Origin: Acinetobacter sp. ANC 4204
Lineage (GTDB): Bacteria; Pseudomonadota; Gammaproteobacteria; Pseudomonadales; Moraxellaceae
Direction: 5' to 3'
Length of the DNA: 64,000 bases
NCBI RefSeq assembly: GCF_002135205.1
Contig: NZ_NEFZ01000002.1
Span: 496,001 to 560,000 of the forward strand
Positions 1 through 9,090 of this stretch are shown here, in pieces. Numbering within the stretch: the first letter of the stretch is position 1; each line of letters opens with the position of its first letter. The notes beneath the pieces were generated by a model. It was not told the origin of the DNA. It worked only from the letters and a program-made list of their open reading frames with translations, and searched no databases. The position numbers and the translations under genes were made by a program.

Positions 1-566
1 TTTTCAATGTCTTGTTGCTCAGGTGTTTTTGCAAAATCATGATTCGACATGATCACCAACACCTTCTTGTCATGCGCCAATTTGGTTAATTTCGCCACAC
101 TGCCTGCATCACGGAACATTTCAATATCCAGCAATTGCATAAATGGCTTTTTCAGGTATTCACGATAAATTTTTTCATAGTTTTGGTCAGACACCGTCAT
201 TTTTCCGCCTTCGTTATGGGTACGAATAGTGGCGATTAACGGTTTGTCTTTTAAAATTTGATTCAACTGCTGACCCAATGCCATCACTTTTTTAGTGTCG
301 GCAGAAAATTCCAATAAGTCGATACGAAACTCAGCCACATCTGCGTTTGGATTACTGGCAATCACTTTTGCTTGGGCAATCGCTTGTTCAGCCGTTTTTG
401 CGGTAATCGGCACAATGGTTTTGACAGGTAAGTCACCAATATTGAGGTTTTTCACCACATAGTGTTGTACGCTTGATTGAGCTACTTCCGCTGCAAATGC
501 TGGCATTGCTGCTAAAACAGCACTGCTTAAGCAAAGTTGCATCGCAATTTTTTTGATTTTCATCAT
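1..566 (-). CDS. quiB: Periplasmic type I 3-dehydroquinate dehydratase, C-terminus missing (window edge)
   Basis: Dehydrates 3-dehydroquinate to 3-dehydroshikimate in catabolic quinate/shikimate use. Only the first 188 residues are in the window. Residues 1-26 form a Sec signal peptide (basic MKIKK start, hydrophobic core, cleavage near AFA), so the enzyme is exported, unlike biosynthetic AroD. Type I family marks are the E79-x-R81-x-D83 strand and the S-N-H176-D-F motif carrying the catalytic histidine; the Schiff-base lysine lies outside the window. The start is ATG 566 or the adjacent ATG 563, with an AAGGAA ribosome site upstream. It lies 150 bp downstream of pcaG on the same strand, as in the known pca-qui supraoperon of Acinetobacter. 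Family call is firm; the catabolic role follows from the signal peptide and context. Confidence 0.88.
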   Translation of the reverse strand, partial: MMKIKKIAMQLCLSSAVLAAMPAFAAEVAQSSVQHYVVKNLNIGDLPVKTIVPITAKTAEQAIAQAKVIASNPNADVAEFRIDLLEFSADTKKVMALGQQLNQILKDKPLIATIRTHNEGGKMTVSDQNYEKIYREYLKKPFMQLLDIEMFRDAGSVAKLTKLAHDKKVLVIMSNHDFAKTPEQQDIE

Positions 567-716
567 TACATTTCCTTGTATTTACAAACTATTGCCTGAC
601 TTCTGTCATCAATGGCAAATATACGTGGGATGAACGAAATGGGTTATGCCATCACCACGCATAAACTTTTATCTTTAGAATTAGTTCAAGATGTCTCGCA
701 CTAAATCTTGGAAAAT

Positions 717-1346
717 TTAGATATCCAAAAAGACCGTTTCGTCTTCTCCTTGAATACGAATGTCAAAGCGATACACCACTTCACCATCACGCTGTTCACG
801 TTTTGCAATGAGGGTTTGACGACGAGGTGCCCACTCAATGCCTTTCAGCACAGGATCTTGTGCATTGGCTTCCACTTCATCTTCAAAATAGACACGGGTG
901 TTCAAACCGATGTTGATACCACGTGCAAAAATAATCAGTGCAATATGCGGGGCTTGAGTTGCGCCTTTACGTCCCGGAACAGCACCCGGTTTAATGGTAT
1001 TGAAACTCCAAAAACCAGTTTCAAAGTCTGCCCCTGTACGTCCCCAGCCGAGGAAGTTCGGATCGACTGCTTTGCCTTGAATATCCGCTGCACTTGGATA
1101 CACGCCGTTGGCATCTGCCTGCCAAATTTCAATCAATACATCGCGTAACGGCAAACCTAGACCGTCGAATACTTGACCCTCTAAGCGAATACGTTCGCCT
1201 AAGGTTTTTTCTTGAACCAACTGATTGTTAAAGTTGTTTTCAAAGACTTCAATGTTGGCTTGTTGGGGCAACAAACCAATGTGTACGTATGGCCCACCTG
1301 TTTGAGATGGCGTTTCATGCAATTCTTGAAAGTTCCAATGGTTCAT
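717..1346 (-). CDS. pcaG: Protocatechuate 3,4-dioxygenase alpha subunit
   Basis: Alpha subunit (209 aa) of the intradiol dioxygenase that opens protocatechuate between carbons 3 and 4 to give 3-carboxy-cis,cis-muconate in the cytoplasm. The sequence shows the intradiol fold (V-x-D-G-x-G-x-P-L-R-D-V-L-I-E-I-W-Q-A-D near residues 60-78, then a GWGRTG segment and F-x-T-I-K-P-G near 113). It lacks the complete Tyr/His iron-ligand set, as expected because iron is bound by the beta subunit. It lies 15 bp downstream of pcaH in the same operon, so the two subunits are probably co-translated. Confidence 0.95.
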   Translation of the reverse strand: MNHWNFQELHETPSQTGGPYVHIGLLPQQANIEVFENNFNNQLVQEKTLGERIRLEGQVFDGLGLPLRDVLIEIWQADANGVYPSAADIQGKAVDPNFLGWGRTGADFETGFWSFNTIKPGAVPGRKGATQAPHIALIIFARGINIGLNTRVYFEDEVEANAQDPVLKGIEWAPRRQTLIAKREQRDGEVVYRFDIRIQGEDETVFLDI

Positions 1347-1361
1347 GTTGCTCTCCCTGAA

Positions 1362-2099
<738 letters not shown>

Positions 2100-2113
2100 T
2101 TAATCTTGTTCCA

Positions 2114-2548
2114 TTACTCTTGATTCATTTGTTCTTGGCTAAGCTGCTGTTCGCTCAGCTTTTGCGGGGCAATGCCCAAATCTGCAAAAACTTCTTCTGC
2201 CATGTGCATGGCTGCATTGGCTGCGGGCAAACCGGCATACAGTGAACAGTGCAAAATCAACTCTTTTAAGTCGTCCTTGGTCACACCATTGTTAAAACAA
2301 GCACGTAAATGCATACGTAGTTCGTCTTCACGGCCCAGTGCCAATAACACCGCAATGGTGACTAAGCTACGGGTATGGCGTGGCATGCCCGGTCTAGACC
2401 AGACTTCGCCCCACGCAAAACGACTGATAAAGTTTTGAAAGTCAGCATTGAAATCATTCAAGTTCTCAAGTGAACGACCGACATGCTTTTCACCCAGCAC
2501 TTCAGTGCGTACAGTGATTCCTTGTTCATAACGTTGTTCATCATTCAT
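2114..2548 (-). CDS. pcaC: 4-carboxymuconolactone decarboxylase
   Basis: Converts gamma-carboxymuconolactone to beta-ketoadipate enol-lactone. The 144-residue protein has the CMD/AhpD-like helical core, including the R-H-T-R-S-L-V-T-I-A helix and the HLRACFNNGVTKDDLKELILH segment. It is a stand-alone enzyme, not the PcaL fusion with the hydrolase seen in some actinobacteria. The C-terminal 20 residues are glutamine/glutamate-rich and look like a variable tail. It lies 14 bp after pcaK and 26 bp before pcaH, in one operon. Confidence 0.94.
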   Translation of the reverse strand: MNDEQRYEQGITVRTEVLGEKHVGRSLENLNDFNADFQNFISRFAWGEVWSRPGMPRHTRSLVTIAVLLALGREDELRMHLRACFNNGVTKDDLKELILHCSLYAGLPAANAAMHMAEEVFADLGIAPQKLSEQQLSQEQMNQE

Positions 2549-2562
2549 GGGAGAAACCTCAA

Positions 2563-3918
2563 TTAGGTCGCATCGGTATGTGCGACCAGTGATTTAACAA
2601 AAATAGCGACTGCTGCTGCTGTTGCTGGAATTAACAGCAGACTTAAAATGGCAGTAAACGACCAGTCATTGCCCAGTAGAACTGCGCCGATCCATGCACC
2701 AAATACCGCACCGAAGCGCCCAATCCCAGACATCCACGCCACACCTGTTGCACGGCATTGGGTTGGATAAAAACGCGCACTCAGTGCTGGCATAGCCGAC
2801 TGCGCACCATTAATTGCAACACCTGCGCAAAGTACTAAAATGGCAAGTAAGGTTGGATTTGCTAAGCTCTGACCTACGGCAAAGGCAAAGATTCCAGCGA
2901 CAAAGTAGAAGCCTGCAATAATGCGGTTCGGGTTGAAACGGTCCATTGCCCAGCCAATAAATAAAGCACTGAGGACACCACCAAACTGGAATAAACCACC
3001 AATAAATGCAGCACGTTCCATCGTTGCGCCAGTTTCACGCATTAAGGTTGGTAACCAACTGGTGAGCAGATAAATCATCACCAAACCCATAAAATAGGTC
3101 AGCCACAATAAAACCGTGCCTTTGACATATTTCTGAGAGAACAGCATGCCAAACACACCTTTCTTCTCTCCACCTTCCGTTTTTTCTTCAGGTACATGAA
3201 ACTCAGTAACACCCTGTACTTGCGTCGGTGCAATACGCGTTAGAATTTTGCGGACTTTTTCGCTGTCACGGCCTTTCACAATCAAGAAACGATAGGATTC
3301 TGGCAGGAAGAAAATCACCAAGATCATCAAGATCAGTGGCGACCAACCGCCCAGTAAAAATAAGCTGTGCCAACCAAAGGTTGGGATCAACCAACTGCTA
3401 ATAAAACCACCTGTTGCCATACCCAAGTTGTAACCACAGAACATACAGGTCACGAGTAGCGAGCGAGAGCGTTGTGGGCAATATTCAGAAAATAGTGTGG
3501 TTGCATTCGGCATCGCAGCACCCAAACCAATACCGGTTAAAAAGCGAAGGACCACCAAGGTATTTAAGTCAGCTGCATATGCCGATGCCAAAGTAAAGCC
3601 ACCAAATATCAGCATCGAAACACTTAAAACAATCTTTCGCCCAAAGCGGTCAGCGGTTGGACCAGACACCAAAGCACCAATAATCATACCGCCTAAAGCC
3701 GCACTCATGACTGGACCCAGTTGCGAGCGGTCTATCCCCCAGTCTTGTGCCAAGGCTGGAGCAATAAAACCCATTGCCGCAGTATCAATACCATCAACAA
3801 AAACAATGAGAAAACATACAATTGCGATCAACCACTGATATTTGCTAATCGGTGCATCATTAATCAGTGCTTGTGCGTCTATACTCGTTTTTTGAGTAGC
3901 GTATTCCTGAGACGCCAT
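2563..3918 (-). CDS. pcaK: MFS aromatic acid transporter (4-hydroxybenzoate/protocatechuate)
   Basis: Inner-membrane major facilitator of the aromatic acid:H+ symporter family, 451 aa with about 12 hydrophobic segments. The first membrane segment carries the family D-G-x-D-T motif (near residues 42-46) and loop 2-3 carries the D-R-F-G-R-K signature (near 109-114); a charged central loop around residues 220-250 separates the two halves. It is encoded between pcaD and pcaC, which fits uptake of protocatechuate or 4-hydroxybenzoate for the surrounding pathway. The substrate is inferred from context and family. Confidence 0.93.
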   Translation of the reverse strand: MASQEYATQKTSIDAQALINDAPISKYQWLIAIVCFLIVFVDGIDTAAMGFIAPALAQDWGIDRSQLGPVMSAALGGMIIGALVSGPTADRFGRKIVLSVSMLIFGGFTLASAYAADLNTLVVLRFLTGIGLGAAMPNATTLFSEYCPQRSRSLLVTCMFCGYNLGMATGGFISSWLIPTFGWHSLFLLGGWSPLILMILVIFFLPESYRFLIVKGRDSEKVRKILTRIAPTQVQGVTEFHVPEEKTEGGEKKGVFGMLFSQKYVKGTVLLWLTYFMGLVMIYLLTSWLPTLMRETGATMERAAFIGGLFQFGGVLSALFIGWAMDRFNPNRIIAGFYFVAGIFAFAVGQSLANPTLLAILVLCAGVAINGAQSAMPALSARFYPTQCRATGVAWMSGIGRFGAVFGAWIGAVLLGNDWSFTAILSLLLIPATAAAVAIFVKSLVAHTDAT

Positions 3919-3960
3919 ACCTGCCTCCTTGGGCTGAAAGTCCTTTTAAAAATCCTTAAA

Positions 3961-4749
3961 CTATTGAATCGATCCAATGAACTGACGGAGCGTTTGGTTA
4001 AACAGCTCAGGTTGCTCAATATTGGAAAGATGCGATGCATCAATCACCGCGAGTTCACTCTTTTGAATCTGTTGTTGCATAAAGACGCCATCTGCTACTG
4101 TGGTAACTGGGTCAAGTGCGCCTGCAATCACTAAAGTTGGAATCTGAATCTGTTGAATTTGAGTAGATAGATCTGCTTGCGCGAGCGCTCGGCAAGATTC
4201 TGCATAACCCAATGCTGGCGTAGTCGCTAAAGACTGAATGGTACGCTGAGCCAAAGCATCGTGTTGATAATCAAACTGCTCGCTGAACCAGCGTGTATGC
4301 GTAGTCGCAACCAAATCTGCTAAGCCATTGGCTATCACAGCATCTGCACGAGCATTCCAACCTTCTTCAGTCCAAATTTTGGCTGCTGAGTTCGCCACAG
4401 TGATACTATGAAAACGATCTGCATGGTGAATACCGAGCCACAAAGCCGTCATACCGCCCATTGAAATCCCGCAAAAATGCGCTTTTTCAATGTTTAAACC
4501 ATCAAGAATATCAATCACATCTTCTGCAAGGTTTTGTACAGTAGTCTGCTCAATCACATCACTTTGCCCATGACCACGCGTGTCATAAGTCACCACTTTG
4601 AACTGCTGTTCGAAGGCAGCAACTTGTGGCTGCCACATGCCTTTATCGGTACCCAATGAGTTTGAAAATACGATCACAGGTGCATGATCTTGCCCACTGA
4701 TTGCCACTGATAAAGTCTTGCCTTGACGATTGGTCATCGTGATATTCAC
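3961..4749 (-). CDS. pcaD: 3-oxoadipate enol-lactonase
   Basis: Hydrolyses beta-ketoadipate enol-lactone to beta-ketoadipate. It is an alpha/beta hydrolase of 262 aa with nucleophile Ser96 in G-I-S-M-G-G, acid Asp213 (GALDPVT) and His240 (DASHLSN). The start codon overlaps the pcaB stop by 4 nt (ATGA), indicating translational coupling. pcaK follows after 42 bp. Confidence 0.94.
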   Translation of the reverse strand: MNITMTNRQGKTLSVAISGQDHAPVIVFSNSLGTDKGMWQPQVAAFEQQFKVVTYDTRGHGQSDVIEQTTVQNLAEDVIDILDGLNIEKAHFCGISMGGMTALWLGIHHADRFHSITVANSAAKIWTEEGWNARADAVIANGLADLVATTHTRWFSEQFDYQHDALAQRTIQSLATTPALGYAESCRALAQADLSTQIQQIQIPTLVIAGALDPVTTVADGVFMQQQIQKSELAVIDASHLSNIEQPELFNQTLRQFIGSIQ

Positions 4750-6101
4750 TTTGCCTCTCCTTTTGCTTCTTGCAACACCGCATCAATCTGGTCTTGAATA
4801 TTGCCGAGATATGACGCGGGTTTAAAAATTTCTGAAATCTGTGCTGCACTAAAATAGGCTTTGACTTGATCGAGTTCAGTAATGACCTCCTTTAAGTGAA
4901 CACCTTTTGCAACAGCTGTTTTACATGCGTCCTCTACCAGATGATGAGCTTGTAAACGTCCGATGTGTGGTGCCAAAGCCATCATCACCGCTTCCGCCAT
5001 AATTAAGCCTTGCGTACATTCCAAATTGCGTTGCATATTTTCAACATTGACTTGCATCCCCTGTAACACATCCAAAGTCCGCTCTAAAGCACCAGCACAG
5101 AGTTGGAAAATTTCAGGCAATGCCAGCCATTCCGCATGCCATCCACCTAAACTACGCTCATGTTCCTGCACCATGCTTTGGTACAAACTCGACATCAGCA
5201 CAGGCACACGATTGGCTGCTGCCAATACGGATGCCGCAGCAACAGGATTACGCTTATGTGGCATGGTTGATGAGCCACCACGCCCTTTCGCTGCTGGCTC
5301 AAATACTTCTGCAATTTCAGTTTGCATCATCAAAGACCAGTCACGTGCCATTTTGCCCAGACTACCTGTCGCTATTGCGAGAACACTCGCCACTTCGACA
5401 ATACGGTCGCGCTCACCATGCCAAGTACAGCTTGGAACAGAAAGTTGTAACTGTGCTGCAAATGCTTGCACAACTGCTGTGCCTTGATTTTGCAAAGATG
5501 CCAATGAACCCACTGCACCGCCTAATTGCGCAGTGAACACACGTGATTTCATGGCTTCAATACGGGTCAAATCACGATGAAAAGCCGAAGCCCAACGTGC
5601 GAATTTATGACCCAACGTAATGGGTAGACCCTGCTGCAACCACGTGCGTCCAATCATCACTTGTGAACGATATTGTTCAGCTTGGGTCAATGCAGTGCGG
5701 TAACATTGTTGAATTAAAGATTCCACCTGTTGTAGCGCAGCACGACATTGCAAAAGACAAGCAGTATCTAAAATGTCTTGACTGGTTGCGCCCCAATGCA
5801 CATAACGTGCAGCATCTTCATCGCTTTGTTTCACAATCGCGGTTAATTGCTTCACAAAAGGAATCGCGATATTGCCTGCCAAGCCTGTTGCAACAGCCAA
5901 AGCATTAAAATCAATCTGATCGAGTGCAGTTGCTGCAATGTTTGAAATTGCTGTTGCTGCAGATTCTGGAATAACACCAACCTGAGCCTGCGCTTGTGCC
6001 AAGGCAACTTCAGCCTCAATCATGTATGACACCAACGCGCGATCACTGAAAATTTCAGTCACCTCGTTTTGGTAAAATAAGCTGGCATATAACTGGCTCA
6101 T
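4746..6101 (-). CDS. pcaB: 3-carboxy-cis,cis-muconate cycloisomerase
   Basis: Lactonises 3-carboxy-cis,cis-muconate to gamma-carboxymuconolactone. The 451-residue protein belongs to the fumarase/aspartase superfamily. The signature loop G-G-S-S-T-M-P-H-K-R-N-P is at residues 275-286 and the HWGATSQD motif at 102-109. Its stop overlaps the pcaD start and it lies 22 bp after pcaF in the same operon. Confidence 0.95.
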   Translation of the reverse strand: MSQLYASLFYQNEVTEIFSDRALVSYMIEAEVALAQAQAQVGVIPESAATAISNIAATALDQIDFNALAVATGLAGNIAIPFVKQLTAIVKQSDEDAARYVHWGATSQDILDTACLLQCRAALQQVESLIQQCYRTALTQAEQYRSQVMIGRTWLQQGLPITLGHKFARWASAFHRDLTRIEAMKSRVFTAQLGGAVGSLASLQNQGTAVVQAFAAQLQLSVPSCTWHGERDRIVEVASVLAIATGSLGKMARDWSLMMQTEIAEVFEPAAKGRGGSSTMPHKRNPVAAASVLAAANRVPVLMSSLYQSMVQEHERSLGGWHAEWLALPEIFQLCAGALERTLDVLQGMQVNVENMQRNLECTQGLIMAEAVMMALAPHIGRLQAHHLVEDACKTAVAKGVHLKEVITELDQVKAYFSAAQISEIFKPASYLGNIQDQIDAVLQEAKGEAK

Positions 6102-6123
6102 GATCGCTATCCTTAAATATGCT

Positions 6124-7329
6124 TTAAACGCGCTGAATAATCATTGCAATGCCTTGACCGACACCAATACACATCGAACATAGGGCATAGGTTCCACCGG
6201 TTTGTTCTAACTGGTTCAAAGCCGTGGTGACTAAACGCGCACCCGATGCACCGAGTGGATGACCGATCGCAATCGCACCACCATTTGGATTCACTTGAGT
6301 GGTGTCATCTGCTAAACCAAGATCACGCGTGACCGCTAGTGCTTGTGCTGCAAAGGCTTCATTCAGTTCAATTACATCCATCTGTTCTAATGTCAGATTG
6401 GCTTGTTTGAGGAGCTTCTTGATGGCAGGCGCAGGTGCAAAGCCCATGATACGTGGTTCTACACCCACTGCTGTTGAAGCAATGATTTTGGCACGTGGTT
6501 TAAGTTGGTACTGCTCAACCGCTTGTTCCGAAGCGATCAGTACAGCAGCCGCACCGTCATTGATGCCTGATGCATTCCCCGCAGTGACGGTGCCTTCTGC
6601 TGTCACGACTGGCTTGAGTTTTGCCAAAGCTGCTAAGGTGGTCGAGGCACGTGGATGTTCATCCGTGTCGACCACAATTGGATCACCCTTACGCTGTGCA
6701 ATATTCACAGGGATGATCTCATGTTTAAAAAAGCCTTGAGCTTGCGCGGTTGCGGTGCGCTGTTGACTCGTCAAGGCAAACTGGTCTTGATCTGCGCGAT
6801 CAATATTAAATTGTTGTGCCACGTTCTCCGCAGTTTGTGGCATGGTGTCTACACCATACATCGCTTTCAGCTTAGGATTGATAAAACGCCAGCCCATAGT
6901 AGTGTCTTCAATCTTTTGGCTACGACCATACGCGGTTTCTGATTTGCCCATGACAAAGGGTGCGCGTGACATACTTTCCACACCACCCGCAATGATCAGG
7001 TTGGCTTCACCCGCTTTAATCGCACGGGCTGCCATCGCAATGGCATCGAGTGATGAGCCACATAAGCGATTCACAGTCGTGGCAGGAACTTCAACAGGTA
7101 AGCCAGCAAGTAATGCCGACATACGACCCACATTACGGTTGTCTTCACCCGCTTGGTTGGCACAGCCGTAGATCACGTCATCGACTTGAGTCCAATCTAC
7201 TGTTGGATTGCGTTGCATCAAGGCTTGAATTGGCACTGCACCCAAGTCATCGGCACGCACTGGAGCGAGTCCACCTGCATAACGGCCGAATGGGGTACGA
7301 ATAGCGTCAATAATGTAAGCGTTTTTCAT
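6124..7329 (-). CDS. pcaF: 3-oxoadipyl-CoA thiolase
   Basis: Cleaves beta-ketoadipyl-CoA with CoA to succinyl-CoA and acetyl-CoA, the last step of the beta-ketoadipate pathway. The 401-residue thiolase has nucleophile Cys90 (NRLCGSS), His357 (GHPLGASGAR) and Cys387 (CIGVGQG). A 148-bp spacer containing a three-hairpin repeat element separates it from pcaJ, whereas other gaps in the operon are 42 bp or less, so its expression could be tuned separately. Paralogues such as dcaF or paaJ exist in Acinetobacter; the position supports pcaF. Confidence 0.94.
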   Translation of the reverse strand: MKNAYIIDAIRTPFGRYAGGLAPVRADDLGAVPIQALMQRNPTVDWTQVDDVIYGCANQAGEDNRNVGRMSALLAGLPVEVPATTVNRLCGSSLDAIAMAARAIKAGEANLIIAGGVESMSRAPFVMGKSETAYGRSQKIEDTTMGWRFINPKLKAMYGVDTMPQTAENVAQQFNIDRADQDQFALTSQQRTATAQAQGFFKHEIIPVNIAQRKGDPIVVDTDEHPRASTTLAALAKLKPVVTAEGTVTAGNASGINDGAAAVLIASEQAVEQYQLKPRAKIIASTAVGVEPRIMGFAPAPAIKKLLKQANLTLEQMDVIELNEAFAAQALAVTRDLGLADDTTQVNPNGGAIAIGHPLGASGARLVTTALNQLEQTGGTYALCSMCIGVGQGIAMIIQRV

Positions 7330-7349
7330 ATTTCATTTTCCCTTTATCT

Positions 7350-7471
7350 AAAATCCCTCCCAACCTCCCTTTATTAAAGGGAGGAGTTCCCCTATTTTTT
7401 AAATAGGGGGAACTTCCCAAAATTAGAAAGATGGAAGTCCCCCTTTATCAAAGGGGGATTTAGGGGGATTC
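7350..7471. repeat. Three-hairpin REP/BIME-like element inside the pca operon
   Basis: Three successive inverted repeats fill the pcaJ-pcaF spacer. They are CCTCCCTTT/AAAGGGAGG at 7364-7384 (3-nt loop), GTTCCCCTATTT paired with AAATAGGGGGAAC at 7386-7413, and TCCCCCTTT/AAAGGGGGA at 7438-7458. The left and right thirds are also imperfect inverted copies of one another, so the whole block can fold as one long cruciform. C/G runs bounded by AT contrast with the neighbouring genes. It looks like a dispersed palindromic repeat, but its copy number cannot be judged from this window. Confidence 0.7.
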
Positions 7472-7477
7472 AAATCA

Positions 7478-8134
7478 TTAATTCTGTTGAGTCGCATCCA
7501 CTAAAGTTGCACCCGTCATGGCCTGCAATTCTGCAAAGCTTAAACCGTCGACTTTCTCAATCACTTTTAAACCCTCTGCGGTGACATCAATCACACACAG
7601 GTCGGTGTAAATACGGTCTACACACTTCAAACCTGTCGCTGGATAGCTCAGTTCAGCCACGACCTTCGGTTCACCTTGTTTGGTCACATGGTCGGTGGTG
7701 ATAAAGACTTTCTTGGCACCGACAGCTAAGTCCATTGCACCGCCAACCGCAGGAATCGCATCAGGTGCACCGGTATGCCAATTGGCCAAGTCACCATTGG
7801 CTGCCACTTGAAAGGCACCGAGGACTGCAATATCTAAGTGACCACCACGCATCATGGCAAAAGAATCCCCATGATGGAAAAAGGCACCGCCTTGCAGCAT
7901 GGTCACATATTCTTTACCCGCGTTGATCAGTTCAGGGTCTTCTTCACCTTTTTCAGGTGGCGGGCCAAAAGCCAACAGTCCATTTTCAGAATGTAAGAAC
8001 ACGTCTTTGTCTGACGGTAGATAACTGGCAATCTTGGTCGGTAAGCCAATCCCAAGATTCACATAAGCCCCATCGGGAATGTCTTGTGCCACACGTTCTG
8101 CAATTTGGTTACGGCTGAGTTTTTGATAGCTCAT
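7478..8134 (-). CDS. pcaJ: 3-oxoadipate CoA-transferase subunit B
   Basis: Second subunit (218 aa) of succinyl-CoA:3-oxoadipate CoA-transferase, which activates beta-ketoadipate to its CoA ester. The S-E50-N-G motif holds the glutamate that forms the covalent CoA thioester. The ATG at 8134 was chosen because GGGAG lies 8 nt upstream and the family begins here; an in-frame upstream ATG at 8194 would run into pcaI. The gap to pcaI is 13 bp. Confidence 0.94.
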   Translation of the reverse strand: MSYQKLSRNQIAERVAQDIPDGAYVNLGIGLPTKIASYLPSDKDVFLHSENGLLAFGPPPEKGEEDPELINAGKEYVTMLQGGAFFHHGDSFAMMRGGHLDIAVLGAFQVAANGDLANWHTGAPDAIPAVGGAMDLAVGAKKVFITTDHVTKQGEPKVVAELSYPATGLKCVDRIYTDLCVIDVTAEGLKVIEKVDGLSFAELQAMTGATLVDATQQN

Positions 8135-8147
8135 GATGTTCTCCCGA

Positions 8148-8828
8148 TTACACAGCAACAGGTTCTGGTTGAACCTGCACCACGTGTTGAACAAAAATAC
8201 CTGCGGTGATGATGTGTTCAGGGTCTAAAGCCCCTAAGTCCACCACTTCAGAGACTTGTGCAATGGTCACACTGGCAGCCATTGCCATAATCGGGCCGAA
8301 GTTACGTGCCGATTTGCGGTAAACCAAATTGCCCCAACGGTCGCCTTGTTGGGCTTTAATCAGAGCAAAATCGGCTTTGATTGGATATTCCAGTACATAA
8401 TCTTTACCGTCGATGTGACGGGTTTCTTTGCCTTCGGCCAATAAGGTACCGTAACCAGTTGGGGTAAACACTGCACCAAGTCCCATGCCTGCGGCTTGGA
8501 TACGACAGGCCAAGTTACCTTGAGGCACCAGTTCCAATTCGATTTTGCCTGCACGATAGAGTTCATCAAAGACCCAAGAGTCGGACTGACGCGGGAACGA
8601 ACAAATGACTTTTTTCACAGCACCCGCTTTCAGCAGCTTGGCTAACCCATAGTCGCCATTGCCAGCATTGTTACTGACGATGGTGAGGTCTTTAATGCCG
8701 AGTTGAATCAAGCCATCAATCAGTTCAGCAGGTTGTCCTGCTGTGCCAAAACCACCAATCATGATGGTTGAGCCGTCGGTGATTTGGGAGAGCACTTCCG
8801 CGAGGGATGCCGCACTTTTATCTATCAT
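8148..8828 (-). CDS. pcaI: 3-oxoadipate CoA-transferase subunit A
   Basis: First subunit (226 aa) of the 3-oxoadipate CoA-transferase and the first gene of the pca operon. It carries the family glycine-rich G-G-F-G-T-A-G-Q-P motif near residues 30-38, which contributes to CoA binding. The start ATG 8828 has GGAG about 8 nt upstream; a longer reading from 8855 adds nine residues without a good ribosome site. It is transcribed divergently from pcaU, with the operator in between. Confidence 0.94.
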   Translation of the reverse strand: MIDKSAASLAEVLSQITDGSTIMIGGFGTAGQPAELIDGLIQLGIKDLTIVSNNAGNGDYGLAKLLKAGAVKKVICSFPRQSDSWVFDELYRAGKIELELVPQGNLACRIQAAGMGLGAVFTPTGYGTLLAEGKETRHIDGKDYVLEYPIKADFALIKAQQGDRWGNLVYRKSARNFGPIMAMAASVTIAQVSEVVDLGALDPEHIITAGIFVQHVVQVQPEPVAV

Positions 8829-8989
8829 TAGATAACTCCATTGTGCATCATGCAAATTTGAAAAGGCGCGGAAAACTAACCTATACTCATGGGCTACTTT
8901 GTTTTCGACAAGATTCCCTAGTCTTTTAGTTAGATTTCCTTATCTGCTCATTTTTTATAATTTAGTGATTTTCGACTAGATAGTGAGCA

Positions 8990-9040
8990 CAGGTTTTGTT
9001 CGATCATCGAACAATTTATATGTATATCGAACAAAACCTG
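8990..9040. promoter_or_regulatory. PcaU operator: three-repeat site
   Basis: The pcaI-pcaU intergenic region holds a perfect 15-bp inverted repeat, CAGGTTTTGTTCGAT (8990-9004) and ATCGAACAAAACCTG (9026-9040). A third copy of the core, ATCGAACA (9006-9013), lies one base after the left arm and makes the palindrome TGTTCGAT-C-ATCGAACA. Two core elements facing each other plus a third in direct orientation is the known arrangement of the PcaU site in Acinetobacter (established for the family). Here the outer arms extend to 15 identical bases. Confidence 0.85.
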
Positions 9041-9090
9041 ATTATTTCACTCTGATTTCACGCTATAGTAAAAATAGACAAAGGATAAAA

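Noticed and set aside
4963..5536. Long plus-strand frames within pcaB
   Set aside because: They are antisense shadows of a strongly conserved gene and have no ribosome site or recognisable domain.
8983..9090. Upstream ATG for pcaU
   Set aside because: It would place translation across the operator; the ATG at 9091 has a good ribosome site and fits the family start.
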